NCBI GenBank assembly: GCA_023100825.1
Contig: CP095846.1
Coordinates: 3,844,001-3,908,000 of the forward strand
Length of the DNA: 64,000 nucleotides
Direction of reading: 5' to 3'
Origin: Nocardioidaceae bacterium SCSIO 66511
Lineage (GTDB): Bacteria > Actinomycetota > Actinomycetes > Propionibacteriales > Nocardioidaceae
In this document: piece after piece, positions 7,488-15,870 of the stretch
Layout: each line of letters opens with the position of its first letter
How positions within the stretch are numbered: the first letter of the stretch is position 1
Program-made: the position numbers and the translations under genes
The notes under the pieces: generated by a model
Seen by the model: only the letters and a program-made list of their open reading frames with translations
Told to the model about the DNA's origin: nothing
Database searches by the model: none

Positions 7488-8873
7488 TCAGCCGCCAGTC
7501 AGGTTCGCTCCGTCGTCGACGGCGGACGGTACGCCCGGGTCGTCCAGCGTCGCGACGCCTTCGACGGTGACCTCGCTCCCGAAGGTCCAGTCGCCACGCA
7601 CCGTCAGCGACTCGGCGCGTACGAGCGACGGCGGACCCTTCGGGAAGCGCGTGTCGAAGCCGGCGATCACCTTGTAGTACGACGGGTCGAGATCGACCAA
7701 GGGCGCGGCTTCCGACTGCAGCGAAACGATGCCGCGATCGTCGGTGTCGTACACGTCGGAACGCAACACCAGCAGGTCGTTGGTCGTCTTGACCGGCAGG
7801 AACCGCGAACGGGGTACCTCGACCGCGACGGCGCCATCGAACACCTCGACCGCCGCGCCCATGGCCGTCTCGATCTGGATCACCTTCGGCGACGACGAGT
7901 CGGTCGGGTCGACGGTCTTCTCGTTGCGGATCAACGGCAGGCCGAGCACGCCGCCGGTGCGGTCGAGCGTCTCAGCCAGCACCCGCAGGTCGAACCACAG
8001 GTTGTTGGTGTGGAAGAACCGATGCTTGTCGATATCGCTCGCGGCGGCGAGGTCGTCGGGAAGCGTCTGTGCGGTCTCGCGCAGAATCAGCCGGCCGTCG
8101 CTCTTGCGTACGACGAGGTGGCCGCCCTTGCGGTCCGCGGGCGTGCGCCGGCACACCTCGGCGGCGTACGGCGCTCCCGATGCCGCGAACCAGCCGACCA
8201 TCCGCGGGTCGGGCGCGGCGCCGAGGTTGTCGGAGTTGGACACGCTGGCGTACCGGTAGCCCTCATCGAGCAGCCGCTGCAGCAGGCCGGAGACCTCGAG
8301 GGCGGTGTAGAGGTCACCGTGCCCGGGAGGACACCACTCGAGGTCTGGATCGGCCGGCCACTCGACGGGCGTCAGATCGTCGGCGCGCAGCTTCGGCTCG
8401 CGGTTCTGCAGGAAGTCGAGCGGGAGCGAGTCGACGGCGAGATCGGCGTACGGAGCGAGCGCGGCGCGCGTGTCGTCACGGGTACGAAAGCTGTTCATGA
8501 GGACCAGCGGTAGCCGCACGTCGTACGAAGAGCGCAGTGCACGCACCTGCTCGACGATGAGGTCGAGGAACGTACGCTCGCCGCGCACGGGCAGCAGCGA
8601 CTTGGCGCGGTCCATGCCCATCGAGGTGCCAAGGCCGCCGTTGAGCTTGATCACCGCCGTGGCGTCGAGCGCCTCGCGTACCTGCGCAGGGGCGGGGTCG
8701 AGGTCAACGAGTCGGGGCGGATCGACGAGCGGGTCGACGTCGGCCTCCGCGATCATGCCGGTGGCTCCCGACTCGACCTGCTCGTAGTAGTGAGCGAACA
8801 CGCCGATCGCGCGCTCGTGCACGCCTCCCTCTGCCATCTTCGTCCGTGCCTGCCGCAACCCGTCAGCGCTCAT
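7488..8873 (-). CDS. UTP--glucose-1-phosphate uridylyltransferase (UDPGP family)
   Basis: About 461 residues of the eukaryote-type UDPGP family, not the short bacterial GalU type. The nucleotide-binding loop is VIKLNGGLGTSMGMDRAKSLLPV (about residues 75-98), followed by SNSDNLGAAPDPRM and the C-terminal left-handed beta-helix-like region (VRGDWTFGSEVTVEGVATLDD). It makes UDP-glucose from UTP and glucose-1-phosphate for cell-surface glycans and trehalose. The start is ambiguous between ATG 8873 and ATG 8837; 8873 leaves only 31 bp to the divergent cyclo-ligase gene, so the shorter form is possible. Its place after the Moco genes is conserved in actinobacteria. Confidence 0.9.
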   Translation of the reverse strand: MSADGLRQARTKMAEGGVHERAIGVFAHYYEQVESGATGMIAEADVDPLVDPPRLVDLDPAPAQVREALDATAVIKLNGGLGTSMGMDRAKSLLPVRGERTFLDLIVEQVRALRSSYDVRLPLVLMNSFRTRDDTRAALAPYADLAVDSLPLDFLQNREPKLRADDLTPVEWPADPDLEWCPPGHGDLYTALEVSGLLQRLLDEGYRYASVSNSDNLGAAPDPRMVGWFAASGAPYAAEVCRRTPADRKGGHLVVRKSDGRLILRETAQTLPDDLAAASDIDKHRFFHTNNLWFDLRVLAETLDRTGGVLGLPLIRNEKTVDPTDSSSPKVIQIETAMGAAVEVFDGAVAVEVPRSRFLPVKTTNDLLVLRSDVYDTDDRGIVSLQSEAAPLVDLDPSYYKVIAGFDTRFPKGPPSLVRAESLTVRGDWTFGSEVTVEGVATLDDPGVPSAVDDGANLTGG

Positions 8874-8904
8874 GGCACGACATGGTAGGCGTAGCGTGGC
8901 GACG

Positions 8905-9483
8905 GTGAGTGACAAGGCGGCGTTGCGTGCGGATCTGTCGCGGCAGCGGGCGACTCGCAGTGCTCAGGCGCTCGCCGACGCGAGCACGCTGATCGCAGAC
9001 CGGCTCATCGCACTCCCCCAGGTCGCCTCCGCGTCGTCGGTGGCGCTCTATCTCTCGACCGGACCCGAGCCGCCAACGTGGCAGCTCGCCGACCGGCTGG
9101 CAGTCGCCGGGGTACGCGTCCTCGCACCGGTGACGCTGCCCGACCGCGTGCTCGGCTGGGCGGAGTACGTCGGTCCGGACGAGGTTCGCACAGCGGCGTA
9201 CGGCATCGCGGAGCCGACGACCGCTGTGTTGCCGAGCGAAGCCCTGCGCGATGTGGACGTCATCGTCGTACCCGCGCTCGCGGCCGATGCGATGGGTCAC
9301 CGGCTCGGCCGCGGCGCCGGCTACTACGACCGAGCGCTCGCAACGGTCGGCGAGAGTACGCCGCGGGTGGCGGTCATCTTCGACGACGAGCTACTGCCGC
9401 GGGTGCCGGTCGAGCCGCATGACGCACCGGTCCACATCGTCGTCACACCCGTACGCACGGTGAGCTGCCAGATCGACCGCTGA
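8905..9483 (+). CDS. 5-formyltetrahydrofolate cyclo-ligase
   Basis: A 192-residue protein. The N-terminal KAALRADLSRQRATRS carries the ATP-phosphate-contacting Arg/Lys positions. The motif GHRLGRGAGYYDRALA (about residues 133-148) is diagnostic of 5-FTHF cyclo-ligases (MTHFS/YgfA). The enzyme converts 5-formyl-THF to 5,10-methenyl-THF using ATP, returning stored folate to one-carbon metabolism in the cytoplasm. GTG at 8905 is chosen because family similarity begins at SDKAALR. It is divergent from the UGPase gene over a very short gap and convergent with the CNNM/CBS pair downstream. Confidence 0.93.
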   Translation: MSDKAALRADLSRQRATRSAQALADASTLIADRLIALPQVASASSVALYLSTGPEPPTWQLADRLAVAGVRVLAPVTLPDRVLGWAEYVGPDEVRTAAYGIAEPTTAVLPSEALRDVDVIVVPALAADAMGHRLGRGAGYYDRALATVGESTPRVAVIFDDELLPRVPVEPHDAPVHIVVTPVRTVSCQIDR

Positions 9484-9490
9484 CGGGACG

Positions 9491-10516
9491 CTAAGCGGCG
9501 ACCTCGCCGATCAGCTCCTCGAGTACGTCCTCGAGCATCACGGCACCGACCATCGTGCCCTCGGCATCGACGACGCGCGCGACATGCGACTCCCGGGCCT
9601 GCATCGCACGTAGCGCCTCGTACAGCCCGCAGCCCTGCGGGACGGTCGGAAGGGCGCGTACCCGCTTGGCCGCGACCGGGAGAAGGCGCGCATCGGCGTC
9701 GGTCTCGAGAACGTCCTTCACGTGCAGGTAGCCGATGATCTCGTCGTCGGCGTCGACCACTGGGAACCGAGAGAACCCACTGGCGGCGCAGGCCTCCTCG
9801 ACCTCGACGCCGGTCGCACCCTCAGGCAAGGTGACCAGCTCGGAACGCGGCAGTAGCACGTCGTCGACGGTGCCTTCCCGAAACTCCAGCGCCTGCGACA
9901 GCAACCCGTATTCATCCTCGTCGAGCAGACCTTCGCGCCGCGACTCGTCGACCAGCCCGGTCACCTCGTCACGGGTGTACGACGACGCGACCTCGTCCTT
10001 CGGCTCGATGCGCATGGCGCGTACGGCGAGGTTGGCGACCGCATTCAGCACGACGACCACCGGCCGGAGGATCCAGACGACGACCAGCATGAACGGCCCG
10101 AGAATCACTGCTGCCCGCTCGGGATCGACGAGCGCGAGGTTCTTCGGCACCATCTCGCCGAGTACGACGTGCGCCCAGACCACCAGCGCCGTCGCGATGA
10201 CGAACGAGATCGGATGCACCAGGCCGTGCGGCACCTGCACGAGCTCGAACACCGGCTCCATCAGATGAGCGATCACCGGCTCCGAGATCGCGCCGAGGCC
10301 GAGCGTGCAGATCGTGATGCCGAGCTGCGCACCGGCCATCACCAGGCTGACCTGCCGCATCGCACGCAGTGCCAACCGCGCGGGCCGAGACCCTGCCGCC
10401 GCACTCGGTTCGAGCCGGTCGCGCCGAGCCGATACGAGCGCGAACTCCGAGCCGACGAACAGCGCATTGAGCAGCAGGAGTACGAGCGTCAGGACGATCC
10501 CGAACCATCCGGTCAT
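9491..10516 (-). CDS. CNNM/CBS-domain membrane protein (hemolysin C/CorC family), short form
   Basis: 341 residues. A CNNM (DUF21) membrane domain with four hydrophobic segments occupies about residues 1-180 (LLLLNALFVGSEFALVSARRDRLE; GLGAISEPVIAHL; VVLGEMVPKNLAL), followed by a CBS pair (about 205-340). It stops after the second CBS domain, so it lacks the C-terminal CorC_HlyC transporter-associated domain found in its upstream paralogue. Family members transport or regulate Mg2+/Co2+ or related cations at the membrane. Its ATG overlaps the upstream gene's stop (ATGA), so the two paralogues are coupled and may form a heteromeric complex, which is inference. Confidence 0.88.
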   Translation of the reverse strand: MTGWFGIVLTLVLLLLNALFVGSEFALVSARRDRLEPSAAAGSRPARLALRAMRQVSLVMAGAQLGITICTLGLGAISEPVIAHLMEPVFELVQVPHGLVHPISFVIATALVVWAHVVLGEMVPKNLALVDPERAAVILGPFMLVVVWILRPVVVVLNAVANLAVRAMRIEPKDEVASSYTRDEVTGLVDESRREGLLDEDEYGLLSQALEFREGTVDDVLLPRSELVTLPEGATGVEVEEACAASGFSRFPVVDADDEIIGYLHVKDVLETDADARLLPVAAKRVRALPTVPQGCGLYEALRAMQARESHVARVVDAEGTMVGAVMLEDVLEELIGEVAA

Positions 10517-11889
10517 GACGCCTCCTCCGTGGTTGCCGGCCGCCGGCGCATCGTGATGCGGTCGATCCGGCGCCCGGCGACGCGCTCGACGCGAAGCCGC
10601 ACGTCGACCCGACGGTGCGCGATGTCGTCATCGTCGTCGTCGGTATCGGGTCGCTCACTTGCTCGTACGGTGACCTCGTCACCGACTTCGGCCAGGCGCC
10701 CGAGCTCCTTGAGCACCAGGCCGGCTACGGTCTCGTAGTCCTCACTGGTCGGCAGCGCGATGCCGGACTCATCCTCGATCTCGTCGGGCCGCAGCATCCC
10801 CGACAGCCGCCATGAGCCGTCGGCGTTCGGCCGCAGTTTCGAGAGCTGAGCGCGGTCGTGCTCATCGGCGATCTCACCGACGATCTCCTCGACGAGGTCT
10901 TCCAGCGTGACCACGCCGTCGGTACCGCCGTACTCATCGACGACGACCGCCATCTGCATGCCCTGATGGCGCAACAGCACGAGGAGCGGGTCGAGCTCGA
11001 GGGTGTCGGGTACGACGGCGGCGGGAGTGACGAGCGACTCGAGTCGGGTCGAGCGGCGCCGGTCGGGTTCGATCGCGACGGCCTGCTTGATGTGTACGAC
11101 GCCGAGTACGTCGTCGGTCGTCTTACCCGTCACCGGGAACCGCGAGTGGCCGGTCTCGCGTACCGCCTCCACGAGGTCGAGTGCGCTCTGTTTGCCGTCG
11201 AGGAAGCGCACCTGCATCCGCGGCGTGCGCACGTCGGCGGCAGTACGGTCGCCGAACGTGATGCTGCGCGCGACGAGGTCAGCCGTCTTCGGCTCGAGGG
11301 TGCCCTCCTCCGCGGAGCGGCGTACGAGGGAGTACAGCTCCTCGGGCATCCGGGCCGACGCGAGCTCTTCCTGTGGCTCGACGTTCATCGACCGAAGTAT
11401 CCGATTGGCCGCGCCGTTGAGCCAGCCGATCGGCCAGGCCATCGCCGCGGTGAACGCTCGCATCGGGCGCTGTGTTGCGTACGCGGTGCCTCTCGGCAGG
11501 GCGATCGCGAGGTTCTTCGGGATCAACTCGCCGATGAGCATCGTCACGACTGTGCTGATCGCGATGCCCAGGGCGACGGCAAGCCCGGGGACAGTGCCGT
11601 CGCTCACGCCGAGGTCGCGCAGCGGCGTACGAAGCAGCCCGGCGATCGCGGGTTCGGAGAGGTAGCCGATGAACAGGTTCGTCAGCGTGATGCCGAGCTG
11701 CGCACCACTGAGCTGGGTGGACAGGCTCCGAAGCGCCGAGGCAGTGCCGGCGGCGCCACGATCGCCGCGCTCGGCGGCGCGCTCGACACCCGCTCGGTCG
11801 ACGGTGACGAAGGAGAACTCGGCGGCGACGAAAACACCGCACGACAGCATCAGGAACAGGGAGAGGCCGAGCAACAGCCACTCGGTCAT
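10513..11889 (-). CDS. CNNM/CBS-domain membrane protein (hemolysin C/CorC family), full form
   Basis: 458 residues with the complete HlyC/CorC layout: CNNM membrane domain (about 1-195, beginning [32 protein letters not shown], with [13 protein letters not shown]), CBS pair (about 210-340, with [30 protein letters not shown]) and the CorC_HlyC domain near the end ([18 protein letters not shown]). The ATG at 11889 is used because the first membrane helix follows directly; the frame upstream has no matching sequence. It is the first gene of the two-paralogue unit, divergent from fmdB with a 179-bp gap that must carry both promoters. Confidence 0.9.
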   Translation of the reverse strand: MTEWLLLGLSLFLMLSCGVFVAAEFSFVTVDRAGVERAAERGDRGAAGTASALRSLSTQLSGAQLGITLTNLFIGYLSEPAIAGLLRTPLRDLGVSDGTVPGLAVALGIAISTVVTMLIGELIPKNLAIALPRGTAYATQRPMRAFTAAMAWPIGWLNGAANRILRSMNVEPQEELASARMPEELYSLVRRSAEEGTLEPKTADLVARSITFGDRTAADVRTPRMQVRFLDGKQSALDLVEAVRETGHSRFPVTGKTTDDVLGVVHIKQAVAIEPDRRRSTRLESLVTPAAVVPDTLELDPLLVLLRHQGMQMAVVVDEYGGTDGVVTLEDLVEEIVGEIADEHDRAQLSKLRPNADGSWRLSGMLRPDEIEDESGIALPTSEDYETVAGLVLKELGRLAEVGDEVTVRASERPDTDDDDDDIAHRRVDVRLRVERVAGRRIDRITMRRRPATTEEAS

Positions 11890-12068
11890 CTGGCGACTCC
11901 GTGACTTGCCGGGGCGGGATGCGCGGTCATGTCCGGCAAAGTCTACGGGCCCCTGCTCACCGGGTTGCGCGGACCACTCATAATGGACGGTGGAGCCCCT
12001 GCGGCAATCGGCCGGGAATCGACACCGGCAGATCGACCTAGGGGCGTCTGTCTGGAGAGGAACCAACT

Positions 12069-12401
12069 GTGCCCACGTATCAGTACCAGTGCACCGAATG
12101 CGGCGAGCCGCTCGAGGCTCAGCAGAGCTTCAGTGACCCGTCGCTGACCGAATGCCCCGCATGCGGCGGTCGGCTGCGCAAGGTCTTCAACGCTGTGGGC
12201 GTCGTATTCAAGGGCTCCGGCTTCTACCGCAACGACAGCCGCGCAGCAGACAAGAGCGAGTCGTCGTCGGGCTCGTCGAGCTCGGAGAAGAAGTCCGAGA
12301 CGGCGTCGAGCTCCGACTCCTCGGGTGGATCGAAGAGCGATTCCAAGACCGACTCCAAGTCCGGCTCGGGTACGAAGGCCACCAGCGGCGCGTCTGCCTG
12401 A
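12069..12401 (+). CDS. FmdB-family zinc-ribbon protein
   Basis: 110 residues starting at GTG 12069 (MPTYQYQCTECG), preceded by GGAGAGG. The zinc ribbon has two CxxC knuckles, CTEC at 8-11 and CPAC at 29-32, followed by GGRLRKVFNAVGVVFKGSGFYRNDSR, typical of FmdB/CxxC_CxxC_SSSS proteins. The last ~55 residues are a disordered Ser/Lys/Asp-rich tail. The function is not established; early work named FmdB as a regulator in amide metabolism. In many actinobacteria it precedes a SAF-domain gene and mscL, exactly as here. Confidence 0.9.
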   Translation: MPTYQYQCTECGEPLEAQQSFSDPSLTECPACGGRLRKVFNAVGVVFKGSGFYRNDSRAADKSESSSGSSSSEKKSETASSSDSSGGSKSDSKTDSKSGSGTKATSGASA

Positions 12402-12491
12402 GTAGCTCCTCCCGGCACCGTCTCGAGTGACGGCGGATCGGGCTGTGGATAACTGCGCCATCTCGTGCGTAGGCACTTACAGTGCTCCCAT

Positions 12492-13157
12492 GTGAAACCA
12501 CCGACGTCCTATTCCAGCCCCAACCTTCTCCGGCCCGCCTGGCGCGGTCTGCGCCGCTTCGTCCTCGCCCGCCGCAGGCTCGTCGCCGGTGTCTGCGCAG
12601 CCTTGGCGGTGGCCGCCGGCCTGTCCGCGCTGCGCCCGGACGATCCGGCGACCCGGCCGGTCGTCGTCGCAGCGCACGATCTCGACTCGGGCGTGACGCT
12701 CTCCGACGACGATGTCGAGATCCGCGAGGTACGCGCCGACGACGCTGCCACGCATTCCTACGAGCACCTCGAGCCGGTCGTCGGCGAGGTCGTCGGTGCC
12801 CCGGTGCGTGACGGCGAGCCCATCACCGATCTGCGCCTGCTCACCACCGATGTGCTCGACGGCTACCCGGCCGACTCGTCGCTCGCGACCGTACGAGTCA
12901 CCGACCCGCAGTCCCTGTGGGGCGTCGAGGTCGGTACGTACGTCGACGTGGTCGGCGTCGATGTCGAAGGGCGCGGCCGTGGCCGAGTTCTGGCCACTCA
13001 TGCCCAAGTCGTGGCGATGCCCGAGGCCGAGGAAGAGCCCACCACGGGCATGACAGCGGGTGCGGCGCTGGTCCTGAACGTGCCTGCCGACGAAGCGGTG
13101 ACCCTCACCGACGCGGCCACCAGAATGCAGCTCGGAGTCGTGGTTTCTCGTAGTTGA
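12492..13157 (+). CDS. SAF-domain protein (CpaB/RcpC-like)
   Basis: 221 residues. An N-terminal basic stretch leads into one membrane anchor (LVAGVCAALAVAAGLSAL, about residues 30-47). The SAF domain follows: RPVVVAAHDLDSGVTLSDDDVEIREV, then VGEVVGAPVRDGEPITDLRLL (about 58-120), as in CpaB/RcpC pilus-assembly and antifreeze-type proteins. The C-terminal half is a second beta domain. No other pilus gene is adjacent, so a pilus role is doubtful. GTG 12492 (VKPPTSYSS) is preferred; an overlapping ATG at 12490 is out of frame. The order fmdB-SAF-mscL is conserved among actinobacteria. Confidence 0.82.
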   Translation: MKPPTSYSSPNLLRPAWRGLRRFVLARRRLVAGVCAALAVAAGLSALRPDDPATRPVVVAAHDLDSGVTLSDDDVEIREVRADDAATHSYEHLEPVVGEVVGAPVRDGEPITDLRLLTTDVLDGYPADSSLATVRVTDPQSLWGVEVGTYVDVVGVDVEGRGRGRVLATHAQVVAMPEAEEEPTTGMTAGAALVLNVPADEAVTLTDAATRMQLGVVVSRS

Positions 13158-13259
13158 AACATTCAGTAGCGGGTTGCTAACCGAAATCTCGGCGCCGAAT
13201 CGGGTAGCGTACCGCCTGGAATTACCCGATCTCGGGTGAAACGGAACGAGGGATTTCAG

Positions 13260-13652
13260 ATGCTCAAGGGATTCAAAGACTTCATCATGCGCGGCAACCT
13301 CGTCGAGCTTGCAGTCGCCTTCGTCATTGGCGTTGCATTCGCCGCGGTGGTGACCTCGCTGGTCGACAACATCATCATGCCGCTCGTGGGCAAGATCGGC
13401 GGCCAGCCGGACTTCAGCGGCATCGAGGTCGCCGAAATTCCGGTCGGGCAGTTCATCAATGACCTCGTCGCATTCCTGATCATTGCGGCTGCCGTCTACT
13501 TCCTCGTCGTGCTCCCCTACAACAAGTTCCAGGAGCGCTTCGGCAAGGAGGAAGAGCTCGCCCCGACCGATGTCGATCTACTTACCGATATCCGCGACAT
13601 TCTCGCCCGCGATGCGGACGGAAATGCCGGAGGCGGCAACCACTCCGCCTAG
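13260..13652 (+). CDS. mscL: Large-conductance mechanosensitive channel MscL
   Basis: 130 residues, normal for MscL. MLKGFKDFIMRGNLVELAVAFVIGVAFAAVVTSLVDNIIMPLVG holds the N-terminal amphipathic helix and TM1 with the pore-lining FxxRGNxxxLAV pattern. TM2 is FLIIAAAVYFLVVLPYNKFQERF, followed by a charged C-terminal helix ending in LLTDIRDIL. It opens under membrane tension to release solutes in hypo-osmotic shock. The ATG at 13260 has GAGGGA seven bases upstream. Last gene of the conserved fmdB-SAF-mscL series. Confidence 0.97.
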   Translation: MLKGFKDFIMRGNLVELAVAFVIGVAFAAVVTSLVDNIIMPLVGKIGGQPDFSGIEVAEIPVGQFINDLVAFLIIAAAVYFLVVLPYNKFQERFGKEEELAPTDVDLLTDIRDILARDADGNAGGGNHSA

Positions 13653-13661
13653 CGCAGGGCA

Positions 13662-13847
13662 CTAGCCGTGATGGGGCGGTACGTCGCGTAGCAGATCGTC
13701 GTCGCGCGATCCGTCGCGATCGCCCCAGGCCCGCGCGGACTCATCGCTGGTCGTATCGGGAAGCAGGTCACCGAACACATCGGTGGCCTGCTCCTGGCGT
13801 CCGCGACGCTTCGCGCCGGGCTCAGGCCGGCCCGTCGACTCAGGCAA
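13662..13847 (-). CDS. Small conserved acidic hypothetical protein
   Basis: A 61-residue, very hydrophilic frame: QATDVFGDLLPDTTSDESARAWGDRDGSRDDDLLRDVPPHHG. The end (W-G-D/E-R ... DDD ... PPHH) resembles a short family that I recall in actinobacterial genomes. Its TTG start at 13847 overlaps the stop region of the SDR gene by 8 bp, so it may be read from the same transcript. It converges on mscL with a 9-bp gap. Function unknown. Confidence 0.5.
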   Translation of the reverse strand: MPESTGRPEPGAKRRGRQEQATDVFGDLLPDTTSDESARAWGDRDGSRDDDLLRDVPPHHG

Positions 13848-14751
13848 CGCCGGCCTCGATCAACGGCCGCAGCCAGTGCGCGCCGAACTCGTCCATTGTC
13901 GGCTTCCACCCGGCCGCGCGTGCGTACTCGTCGGAGCTCACGCGCTGCGAGCGGGTCATCCACTCCAGCCGCTCGCCGCCGAGCTTGACCACCAGCCGAG
14001 GGTAGAACGAGCACTCCTCCTGCTCGGCCGCCTCGGCGTACGCCGCGGCGAGCTCACCGCGGCGGATCGGCGCAGCCCCGACGTTGTAGATGCCCGTCGG
14101 CGCGGTCAGGGCGGCAAGCACGGCCGACCCGACATCGTCGGAGTGGATGACGTGCGTCCAGCTCTCGGGATTGCCCATGCCGACGGCGTGCCCCGCCCGT
14201 GCACGAGCGATCCGACGCCGGGTGAGCGCGTCATCGCCGATGATGTTGCCGAAGCGGAGGACGACCGACTCGCGGGATGCGCAGGCGAACTCCTGGGCGT
14301 GGGTCTCGGCGAGTACGACGGGCTCGGCAACGCGCGTCACCTCGATCGGGCTCGACTCCGTGATCCACTCCTCGGCCGCGTCGGCGTACAAGAACGACAC
14401 GCTCTCCTGAATGAGCCGGGGCACACCGACGTCGCGCGCCGCGGCCGCGACGACCCGCGACCCCTCGGAGCGGATTCGGTCGTTGACCCGCCAGGCGCGC
14501 GGCCGTAGGCCGGTCGTACTCACCGGGACATGCGTTGCCAGGTTGCAGACGACATCGCAGCCCGACATCGCCTCGGCAAGACTCTCTCGGTCGAACAGGC
14601 TCCCCGGAGCCGGCTCGACGTTCATGCTCTCCAGGACGTGCGCCCGCTCGGGATGCCGCGCGAGACCGACCACCTGGTGGCCGGCCAGATGGAGCGCGCT
14701 GGAGACTGCCCGCCCCATGGCACCGGTCGCCCCGGTCACGAAGACCTTCAC
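13840..14751 (-). CDS. NAD(P)-dependent epimerase/dehydratase family protein (extended SDR)
   Basis: 303 residues with a Rossmann fold: KVFVTGATGAMGRAVSSAL contains the TGxxGxxG dinucleotide motif at residues 7-14. DVVCNLATHVP follows strand 4. The usual YxxxK catalytic pair is not evident: the expected region reads SVSFLYADAAEEWI and EPVVLAETHAQEF, without the Lys. It may therefore be an atypical SDR (NmrA-like or nucleotide-sugar-binding without classical catalysis). GTG 14751 is chosen because a GGGAGAG ribosome site lies 7 bp upstream, overlapping the alternative TTG start. Substrate unknown. Confidence 0.78.
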   Translation of the reverse strand: MKVFVTGATGAMGRAVSSALHLAGHQVVGLARHPERAHVLESMNVEPAPGSLFDRESLAEAMSGCDVVCNLATHVPVSTTGLRPRAWRVNDRIRSEGSRVVAAAARDVGVPRLIQESVSFLYADAAEEWITESSPIEVTRVAEPVVLAETHAQEFACASRESVVLRFGNIIGDDALTRRRIARARAGHAVGMGNPESWTHVIHSDDVGSAVLAALTAPTGIYNVGAAPIRRGELAAAYAEAAEQEECSFYPRLVVKLGGERLEWMTRSQRVSSDEYARAAGWKPTMDEFGAHWLRPLIEAGVA

Positions 14752-14919
14752 TGAATAACTCTCCCTCAATCACGTGCTCGCGAGGATCACCCACAAGCCC
14801 CGATTACGGAATGATAACGGAAGATGGCCGGCAGGGAACCAATCAGGTCGAATGTCCTGCACCTGGCGCTCCCCCGACCCGGACACCGCATGGCCGCGCG
14901 CCGGGATTACAGTCCCGTC

Positions 14920-15870
14920 ATGGCACACGGAACCCACGACTACGAGGACGATTCCCGCAACGACGACGTCCTGATCTACGTCAACGGCGACCTGGTGCCA
15001 CGCGACCAGGCAACGGTGTCGGTCTTCGACGCCGGGTACGTGCTCGGCGACGGCATCTGGGAGGGCCTGCGCGTCAGCGGCGGGCATCCCGCGTTCCTCG
15101 AACAACACCTCGATCGGCTGTACGAGGGTGCCCAGGCGCTGATGATCGACGTCGGCCTCGACCGCGCCGAGCTCACCGCTGCGATCTACCGGACGCTGCA
15201 GGCCAACGAGATGACCGACGGCGTCCACGTACGCCTGATGGTCACCCGCGGTGTGAAGAGCACCCCGTACCAGGACCCGCGTGTGACGATCGGCCCGGCG
15301 ACGATCGTGATCATCTGCGAGCACAAGGACCCGCTCCCGGAGACGGTCGCGCGCGGCATCTCGCTGTTCACGACGCACGTACGCCGGGCGACCCCGGACA
15401 CCCTCGACCCGAAGCTCAACGCGCACAGCAAGCTCAACGACATCACCGCGTGCATCCAGGCCTACACCGCGGGCGCGGACGAAGCTCTGATGCTCGACCC
15501 GCACGGGTTCGTCGCAACGTGCAACAGCACGCACTTCTTCATCGTTCGCCACGACGATGACGGCGAACCCGAGGTGTGGACGTCCGACGGCCGGTTCTGT
15601 CTCGGCGGCATCACCCGCGGCAACGTACTGCGCATGTGCCGCAATGCGGACATCACCGCTCGCGAGACGACGTTCAGCCTGACCGATGTCTACTCGGCCG
15701 ACGAGGCGTTCGTAACCGGTACGTTCGCCGGGCTCGTGCCCGTCCACACCGTCGACGGCCGCACGATCGGCACGGGTACCCGCGGACCGATCGTCGAGCG
15801 ATTGCAGGGCCTCTATCGGGAGTTCGTCGCCGCCGACGTCGGCCCGCGTACCGCCCCGGTGACGCCATGA
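14920..15870 (+). CDS. Class IV aminotransferase (branched-chain/D-amino-acid type)
   Basis: 316 residues with fold-type IV PLP enzyme features: VLIYVNGDLVPRDQATVSVFDAGYVLGDGIWEGLRV at the N-terminus, the KLNDITACIQAYTAGADEALMLDPHGFV block (about 170-195) in which the catalytic Lys is expected, and the phosphate-binding LGGITRGNVLRMC near the C-terminus. Where most relatives have an E-x-S/T-x-x-N motif it reads ATCNSTHFFIV, so the conserved Glu is missing. It transfers amino groups between amino and keto acids; branched-chain, D-alanine or aminodeoxychorismate-like substrates are possible. Start ATG 14920. Its stop overlaps the sulfotransferase-like gene (ATGA). Confidence 0.85.
   Translation: MAHGTHDYEDDSRNDDVLIYVNGDLVPRDQATVSVFDAGYVLGDGIWEGLRVSGGHPAFLEQHLDRLYEGAQALMIDVGLDRAELTAAIYRTLQANEMTDGVHVRLMVTRGVKSTPYQDPRVTIGPATIVIICEHKDPLPETVARGISLFTTHVRRATPDTLDPKLNAHSKLNDITACIQAYTAGADEALMLDPHGFVATCNSTHFFIVRHDDDGEPEVWTSDGRFCLGGITRGNVLRMCRNADITARETTFSLTDVYSADEAFVTGTFAGLVPVHTVDGRTIGTGTRGPIVERLQGLYREFVAADVGPRTAPVTP

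Noticed and set aside
12418-12433. CCGTC-TCGAGT-GACGG hairpin after fmdB
   Set aside because: Only 5-bp arms without a T-run; expected by chance in GC-rich DNA.
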